DNA from: an uncultured Gardnerella sp.
Lineage (GTDB): Bacteria; Actinomycetota; Actinomycetes; Actinomycetales; Bifidobacteriaceae
Direction: 5' to 3'
NCBI GenBank assembly: GCA_947254595.1
Contig: CAMYED010000045.1
Location: forward strand, 1 to 7,099
Length of the DNA: 7,099 nt
This document shows positions 1 through 3,686 of the stretch, one piece after another. The notes under the pieces were generated by a model. It saw nothing but the letters and a program-made list of their open reading frames with translations, was not told the origin of the DNA and did not search any database. The position numbers and the translations under genes were made by a program. How positions within the stretch are numbered: the first letter of the stretch is position 1; every line of letters starts with the position of its first letter.

Positions 1-518
1 GTGGCGTTGTGAATTTGCCAAACGGCACCGGTAAAACCGCTAAGGTTTTGGTGTTTGCTCGTGGCCCAAAGGCTACTGAGGCTCAGGAAGCTGGCGCCGA
101 CATCGTTGGTGATGACGAGCTTATCGAAAAGGTTGCCGGTGGCTTCCTTGACTTCGATGCAGTCGTTGCAACCCCAGACATGATGGGTAAGGTTGGCCGC
201 TTGGGTCGTGTGCTCGGTCCTCGTAGCTTGATGCCAAACCCAAAGACTGGCACCGTGACCATGGATGTAGCCAAGGCTGTTGCCGACATTAAGGGCGGTA
301 AGATTGAGTTCCGCGTGGATCGCCAGGGCAACCTGTCCTTCCTCTTTGGAAAGCTTTCCTTCGATGCTAAGGCTCTTGAGGAGAACTTCAAGGCTGTTGC
401 CGACGAAATCCGCCGTTTGAAGCCAAGCACCATTAAGGGCCGTTACATCACGAAGGTAACTGTTACCTCCACGATGGCTCCTGGTGTTCCGGTTGATATT
501 GCCAGCATCGCTGCCTGA
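1..518 (+). CDS. rplA: 50S ribosomal protein L1, 5'-truncated by the window edge
   Basis: L1 binds 23S rRNA at the mobile L1 stalk, helps release deacylated tRNA from the E site, and in many bacteria represses its own rplK-rplA mRNA. The reading frame is already open at the left edge (first full codon at base 3), so the GTG at base 9 is an internal Val codon and not a start. About 172 residues are visible; the family is usually near 230, so roughly 58 N-terminal residues are missing. Recognisable segments are VNLPNGTGKTAKVLVFA near the beginning and the L1 signature around GPRSLMPNPKTGTV (bases about 220-270). The C-terminal part ends TSTMAPGVPVDIASIAA, as expected for bacterial L1. Lysine is almost always AAG, which fits a highly expressed gene. 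Any rplK would lie upstream, outside the window. A hairpin terminator follows at 607-652. Confidence 0.97.
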   Translation, partial: GVVNLPNGTGKTAKVLVFARGPKATEAQEAGADIVGDDELIEKVAGGFLDFDAVVATPDMMGKVGRLGRVLGPRSLMPNPKTGTVTMDVAKAVADIKGGKIEFRVDRQGNLSFLFGKLSFDAKALEENFKAVADEIRRLKPSTIKGRYITKVTVTSTMAPGVPVDIASIAA

Positions 519-554
519 TTTATTGCTTGATTTATTGCCTGGTTTATTGATTGC
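519..554. repeat. Three 12-bp tandem units directly after the rplA stop
   Basis: Three consecutive 12-mers of the type TTTATTGCYTGR begin on the base after the rplA stop codon (519-530, 531-542, 543-554). The consensus is close to the 12-bp unit at 651-698 on the other side of the terminator: TTTATTGCCTGG and TTTGCTGCTTGG differ at three positions. Function is unknown; slippage products are the simplest explanation. Confidence 0.6.
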
Positions 555-606
555 GTAGTTTTGCAAAAGAGTAGACTGCGGCAGTAGGTTAAGTGTTAAA
601 GCTTAT

Positions 607-652
607 AAACGCTGAAAATGTGCTCTTTTTGAGTTACGTTTTCAGCGTTTTT
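607..652 (+). terminator. Rho-independent terminator of the rplA transcript
   Basis: A perfect 12-bp stem is formed by AAACGCTGAAAA (607-618) and TTTTCAGCGTTT (639-650), with a 20-nt loop, followed by further T residues. It lies about 90 bp after the rplA stop. The stem is rather AT-rich at its ends, but its perfection and position make it a good terminator for the ribosomal protein transcript. Confidence 0.8.
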
Positions 653-705
653 GGTTTGCTGCTTGGTTTGCTGCTTGGTTTGCTGCCTTGTTCGCTACTT
701 GGTTT
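651..705. repeat. 12-bp tandem repeat (TTGGTTTGCTGC)
   Basis: Three exact copies of TTGGTTTGCTGC occupy 651-662, 663-674 and 675-686. A degenerate fourth copy follows at 687-698, and a partial fifth (TTGGTTT) at 699-705. The array starts in the T-run of the terminator. A single related stretch, GTTTGCTGCTG, also follows the second terminator of this window near 1877. Confidence 0.85.
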
Positions 706-720
706 TAATGCGGAAGGCGA

Positions 721-966
721 TAGTTTCGTTACAACGCTGTAAAGGCAATGTTGTTTTACAGGCGTGGAATGATAGTTTCTTTGCGCGCACGTAACGAAAC
801 TAACGCCTGTAGATTGTGAACCAACATTCGCTTTGCGCGCACGTAACGAAACTAACGCGCGTGGGCTTAGAACCGGCAGTGACTTTACAAGCGCGTAACG
901 AAACTAACGCGCGTGGCTGCAGGAATGGCAAAAACTTTACGCGCGCGTAAAGCCGCTGTCGTTTCG
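721..966. repeat. Left 52-bp intergenic tandem array (five units)
   Basis: The anchor GTAACG or GTAAAG recurs at 739, 791, 843, 895 and 947, exactly 52 bp apart each time. The three best units begin GTAACGAAACTAACGC. About 25 bp of more variable sequence follow, then a GC-rich arm such as TTTGCGCGCAC leads into the next anchor. The first unit (739) is a divergent variant, GTAAAGGCAATG. The last (947) decays after GTAAAG. An inverted copy of the core, TAGTTTCGTTA, sits just before the array at 721-731. No open reading frame of note overlaps it. Relatives are found in the right array (1937-2327). Confidence 0.9.
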
Positions 967-1120
967 ATCTTCAGACTGCAATTTTGCGTAAGTAAAAATC
1001 CTAACAAACTCTTTGCGCAACCGGAACATTAGGTAATAGCAGGCAAATAACCTATAAGATAAAATAGCACTTTCAATAGTGTTTATAATTTGATAAAATC
1101 TTTTATTTAGGTATTTTTCT

Positions 1121-1150
1121 TTGAAAAGCTTTTAATTTGTTCAATATAAG
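1121..1150 (+). promoter_or_regulatory. Candidate promoter for the LPKTG surface protein
   Basis: TTGAAA (1121-1126) and TATAAG (1145-1150) are separated by 18 bp, resembling a housekeeping sigma promoter. Transcription would begin near 1157 and give a leader of about 140 nt before the ATG at 1298. The TATAAT at 1084-1089 is an alternative -10. This is a prediction from hexamer similarity in AT-rich DNA and could be chance. Confidence 0.4.
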
Positions 1151-1180
1151 TGTATTCTGGGCATGTGTAACCTAAATTGG

Positions 1181-1225
1181 GGTATTTCCGAGTTGGTTAA
1201 TTCCGGGTTGGCGTATTCCGATTTT
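1181..1225. repeat. Three 15-bp imperfect tandem units in the presumed 5' leader
   Basis: The units GGTATTTCCGAGTTG, GTTAATTCCGGGTTG and GCGTATTCCGATTTT follow one another without a gap at 1181, 1196 and 1211, sharing a TTCCG core. A looser relative, GTGTATTCTGGGCAT, lies at 1150-1164. If the promoter at 1121-1150 is correct, these lie in the untranslated leader of the LPKTG gene. Function is unknown. Confidence 0.6.
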
Positions 1226-1297
1226 TCAAGTAACAGCATTTGATTTTTGCGCTTTTTAGTTGTGCGGAAGTCAAATCAAAGAGATTGAAGGTCTAAC

Positions 1298-1747
1298 ATG
1301 TTGAAGAAGAAGACCATTGCAGCTTTGGCTGCGTCCGCAACTTTGTTCGCTGGTTTTGCTTTTGCTGCTCCAGCAATGGCTGAAGGTTTGGCAGATCCTC
1401 TGAATACTTTTGATCCATTGGAACAAACCACGTCTCCAGCTCCTGCTCCAGCTCCAGCTCCAGCTCCTGCTCCTGCTCAGGATCCTAGTGCTAACGTCAC
1501 TACCTACAGGAATTCTTACGGCACTTTAGTTACTGTTCCTGGAACTAAGCCACTTTATGATGAAGCTACTTCCGGCAAGTTTGATGATGCCCCAGCTAAT
1601 CAGCATAAGCAGACTCCAGCTCCATGCACCACTTCTTGCAGCAAGTCCAAGAAGCTTCCTAAGACCGGTGCTGCAGTAGCTTTGGTAGCTGTTGTTGCTT
1701 CTGCTCTCGCAGGCTTGGGTGTTGCTGTTCGCAAGTTCCGTCACTAA
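1298..1747 (+). CDS. Small LPKTG-anchored cell-wall surface protein
   Basis: A 149-residue secreted protein with every element of a sortase substrate. The N-terminal signal peptide has KKK at 3-5, a hydrophobic core at about 7-24, and probable cleavage after AMA at 26-28. A Pro-Ala stretch of seven PA units occupies 47-60, followed by a short ectodomain (about 61-115). The sorting signal is LPKTG at 120-124, then a hydrophobic segment (125-144) and the tail RKFRH. Mature length after both cleavages would be only about 95 residues. Two cysteines (110 and 114, CTTSC) lie just before the motif and could form a disulfide. The start is supported by GAAGG six bases upstream of the ATG. All 11 lysines are AAG, as in rplA and unlike the downstream genes, suggesting high expression. 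I recognise no named domain in the ectodomain; adhesin, stalk or wall-coat roles are guesses. Confidence 0.9.
   Translation: MLKKKTIAALAASATLFAGFAFAAPAMAEGLADPLNTFDPLEQTTSPAPAPAPAPAPAPAQDPSANVTTYRNSYGTLVTVPGTKPLYDEATSGKFDDAPANQHKQTPAPCTTSCSKSKKLPKTGAAVALVAVVASALAGLGVAVRKFRH
1436..1477 (+). repeat. Seven hexamer units encoding Pro-Ala
   Basis: Seven consecutive hexamers, CCAGCT or CCTGCT, encode PAPAPA... in the LPKTG protein. Unit length is a multiple of three, so copy-number change would alter spacer length without shifting the frame. Such stretches commonly span peptidoglycan in wall proteins. The mixture of two hexamer types shows the units are not all of very recent origin. Confidence 0.9.
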
Positions 1748-1833
1748 ATTAGTGCGGTAGGAGCGCAGTCTTAAGTCTTTGGTTTAAGTTTTAGGCCTTG
1801 ATTTAAGGTTTGCAATAATCTAAATAACTTATG

Positions 1834-1880
1834 ACGTGTGGCGTAGAACCGCTTAGGTTTTGCGCCGCACGTTTTTGTTT
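1834..1880 (+). terminator. Rho-independent terminator of the LPKTG gene
   Basis: ACGTGTGGCG (1834-1843) pairs with CGCCGCACGT (1863-1872), one position being G-U. AACC and GGTT inside the 19-nt loop can extend the structure. The run TTTTGTTT follows immediately. It lies 86 bp after the stop codon. The interval 1748-1833 holds nothing else I can identify. Confidence 0.8.
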
Positions 1881-1885
1881 GCTGC

Positions 1886-1920
1886 TGCCGGTTTTGCGCG
1901 CTCGCTTACGAAAACCGGCA
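1886..1920. repeat. Perfect 10-bp inverted repeat before the right array
   Basis: TGCCGGTTTT (1886-1895) and AAAACCGGCA (1911-1920) form a perfect stem around a 15-nt loop. The right arm continues as CCGGCAGTTACTTTAC, which matches the variable part of several 52-bp units, so the hairpin may have arisen from a partly inverted array unit. It could act as a backup terminator for minus-strand transcripts, which would read a T-run from the AAAA segments, but this is weak. Confidence 0.55.
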
Positions 1921-1936
1921 GTTACTTTACGCGTGT

Positions 1937-2327
1937 GTAATGAAAATGTTGCGTGCGATCGTAGAAGCGGTATTGGCTTTACGCACGTGTGACGAAACTA
2001 ACGCGTGTGGTCTTAAATCCGGCTGTTACTTTACGCGCACGTAATGAAAATGTTGCGTGCAACCGTAGAAGCGGTATTGGCTTTGCGCGCATGTAACGAA
2101 ACTAACGGATTTAAGTATATATGCGTTATTCTCGTTTCAACGCTGTAAAGGCAATGTTGTTTTATATGCGTGGAATGATAGTTTCGTCGCGTGCGTGTAA
2201 CGAAACTAACGCGTGCGACTGTAGAATCGGCAGTTACTGTACAAGTGTGTAACGTAACTAACGCCTGTAGCTTGTGAACCAACATTTGCTTTACGCGCGT
2301 GTAAAGTAACTAACGCGCACATTCGCG
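1937..2327. repeat. Right 52-bp intergenic tandem array (eight units)
   Basis: Anchors (GTAACG, GTAATG, GTGACG or GTAAAG) occur at 1937, 1989, 2041, 2093, 2145, 2197, 2249 and 2301, an exact 52-bp register over eight units. Units at 1937 and 2041 differ at only about 5 of 52 positions, although another unit lies between them. Unit 2145 matches left-array unit 739 (about 45 of 52), and unit 2249 matches left-array unit 791 (about 46 of 52), so both arrays draw on the same pool of variants. The last unit runs to the stop codon of the minus-strand regulator gene. The long minus-strand frame through 2031-2285 is a by-product of the repeat and not considered a gene. Confidence 0.92.
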
Positions 2328-2338
2328 TTAGTGCGAAT
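2321..2338. repeat. Hairpin spanning the stop codon of the regulator gene
   Basis: ATTCGC (2321-2326) and GCGAAT (2333-2338) form a perfect 6-bp stem with the loop GTTAGT. The stop codon of the minus-strand regulator lies across the loop and stem base. There is no T-run, so it is not a textbook terminator, but it marks the exact join between coding sequence and array. Confidence 0.5.
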
Positions 2339-3677
2339 CGCGGATTCGTCCTATAGTAATTGCCGTTTGCAAAACGTAAGCTGCGCGCGGGTCCGTAGCA
2401 TCCCAGCCTGTTGTTTGCGCAACCTTACGCAAACGGTATCTCACGGTATTTGGATGCACGTTAAGCTCGTGCGCAGTCTGATCCAGCGCGCCGCCAAAAC
2501 GTAAGAACATGTCAATCGTCGGCAAAGTTGGATCGTCGTGACTGTAAGGCGCGAGACTGCGGTACACCTTGTAATACAAGGTTTCAAACGCTGTAGTATC
2601 TCCAATAAGCGCGCGCTCAGGAAGAACGTCGTCTGTGTGAATAATCTGCGGCAAATGCTTAACTGCAGGCGCGACCGCAATCGACGCAATCGTTGCCGTA
2701 ACAGCGGCAGCAATCTGCTTCGAACCTTCAACAACAGCACTTACGCAAATCGGTTTTTTCGAAGGCGCAAAAACTTGGCAAATTTTCTCTAAAGCCTGAT
2801 CGCTAGGATTTTCGCGCACGGCTAGAATAACAATATGTGATGGTGCAGCAAAATTCGCGTTGCCTTCTGTGGTGTTGCCTTCTGCTGCCTCGCCAAAAGC
2901 TTGCATTGCTCCCCAATATCCAGCAATAGGTCCAGCAATAGGTCCAGCAATACGTTTTAGAGCACTACTTTGCGCGCGCTCAACTATAGCGTCGTAAGCG
3001 TTGCAGCTTCCTAATTGCGGCCAAATATTGCGGCGTAATGCGTCTGTATTATCCGGCGGCAAAGTTGGGGCAGGTTTTGGATTTGGGCCGTTATCTGGGG
3101 TGATTGTTGCGCCGAAAGTTCCTGCAATAACAACTACTTTTGGAGGATCCGGCCACTGCAGCAAATGCATAAAAGCGTCAACTCGCGAATCAGCAATGCC
3201 GTTCATTAAGCATGTTGCAATAATTGTGTGCAAGCGAAGTCGCATAGTTGCGTCGAAAACTTGGCCGTCGCGAGTGTCGAAAATTCCTAAATCTATTGGC
3301 TTTGGAGCGGTTGGTAGAGGGGTAAAATGCGGAGCTGCGTTGTTATTTTTTGCAGAGGATTTGCTTGAATCTTGTTTTGAAGAAAGACGGTGCCACAAAT
3401 GGTGACGGCGTTTTTCTTCGCCATTTTCTTGCGCGGTGGAAGATGGGGCTGCAGAAGCTGAAGTTGCGGAAGCCGAGGCTATAGAAGGAGAACCCGCATA
3501 ACCCGCAGAAGCTAAATCTTGAGCCGTATTTGCTACTAAAGATTGCGCTCCGGCTAAAATTGCAAGAAAATCGTTTGCCGCAGAACTGCCGGCCGAATTA
3601 GCATAATTTTCAGAAGATACGGCGTTAGTAGGTGCGCTACTATTTTGCGCAAACTGCTGCGAAATCTTCTCGTCCAT
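2328..3677 (-). CDS. PucR-family helix-turn-helix regulator, FasR-like
   Basis: A 449-residue cytoplasmic regulator. The C-terminal part (about 380-449) is a PucR-type DNA-binding domain, with LDQTAHELNVHPNTVRYRLRK at about 398-418 and a closing helix AAYVLQTAITIGRI. Just before it, DDVLPERALIGD (349-360) resembles the LLPERAL motif I recall from actinobacterial FasR/SCO2386-like proteins encoded beside fatty-acid synthase genes. Residues about 125-345 form a divergent sensor region. Residues 1-120 are rich in Ala, Ser and Asn and look disordered. AGPIAGPIAG at 244-253 comes from a DNA tandem repeat. The ATG at 3677 has the Shine-Dalgarno AAAGG six bases upstream, overlapping the stop of the preceding membrane-protein gene, so the two are probably translationally coupled. 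The PucR-type HTH is clear. The FasR link is an inference, helped by birA nearby; the ligand is unknown. Confidence 0.88.
   Translation of the reverse strand: MDEKISQQFAQNSSAPTNAVSSENYANSAGSSAANDFLAILAGAQSLVANTAQDLASAGYAGSPSIASASATSASAAPSSTAQENGEEKRRHHLWHRLSSKQDSSKSSAKNNNAAPHFTPLPTAPKPIDLGIFDTRDGQVFDATMRLRLHTIIATCLMNGIADSRVDAFMHLLQWPDPPKVVVIAGTFGATITPDNGPNPKPAPTLPPDNTDALRRNIWPQLGSCNAYDAIVERAQSSALKRIAGPIAGPIAGYWGAMQAFGEAAEGNTTEGNANFAAPSHIVILAVRENPSDQALEKICQVFAPSKKPICVSAVVEGSKQIAAAVTATIASIAVAPAVKHLPQIIHTDDVLPERALIGDTTAFETLYYKVYRSLAPYSHDDPTLPTIDMFLRFGGALDQTAHELNVHPNTVRYRLRKVAQTTGWDATDPRAAYVLQTAITIGRIRDSH
2919..2952 (-). repeat. 12-bp tandem repeat inside the regulator gene
   Basis: TCCAGCAATAGG occurs at 2919-2930 and 2931-2942, with a third partial copy (TCCAGCAAT) at 2943-2951. 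On the coding strand this gives the peptide IAGP-IAGP-IAGY. The unit is a multiple of three and therefore frame-neutral. It probably reflects a local slippage expansion in the sensor region. Confidence 0.85.
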
Positions 3678-3686
3678 CTTATGCCT

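Larger units (their letters stand above)
967..1297. other. AT-rich gene-free stretch upstream of the LPKTG gene
   Basis: No plausible coding frame is visible. The stretch is much richer in A and T than its surroundings between about 1020 and 1150. It holds a consensus-like -10 hexamer TATAAT (1084-1089) without an obvious -35 partner, two copies of GATAAAAT (1058-1065, 1092-1099), the palindrome AAAAGCTTTT (1124-1133), the candidate promoter at 1121-1150 and the 15-bp repeats at 1181-1225. It most likely serves as promoter and leader for the gene at 1298. Confidence 0.6.

Noticed and set aside
9..11. GTG as the start codon of rplA
   Set aside because: The frame is open upstream to the window edge with sequence typical of L1 (GVVNLPNGTGKT), and a start here would make the protein far too short.
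2031..2285. 84-residue minus-strand open frame
   Set aside because: It lies wholly in the right 52-bp array. Its sequence follows the repeat, has no recognisable domain or good ribosome binding site, and 52-bp units shift its frame.
739..2327. CRISPR-like appearance (conserved cores separated by variable stretches)
   Set aside because: The conserved part is short and degenerate, the between-core stretches recur in several units and in both arrays, and no cas gene is visible. It is a tandem repeat family, not repeat-spacer DNA.
721..2327. The LPKTG gene as an insertion sequence or composite transposon
   Set aside because: No transposase, no terminal inverted repeats and no target-site duplication are visible; the flanking repeats are direct arrays of short units.
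3001..3405. 134-residue plus-strand open frame
   Set aside because: Antisense to the regulator gene; no domain, no convincing start context. A shadow of the real frame.
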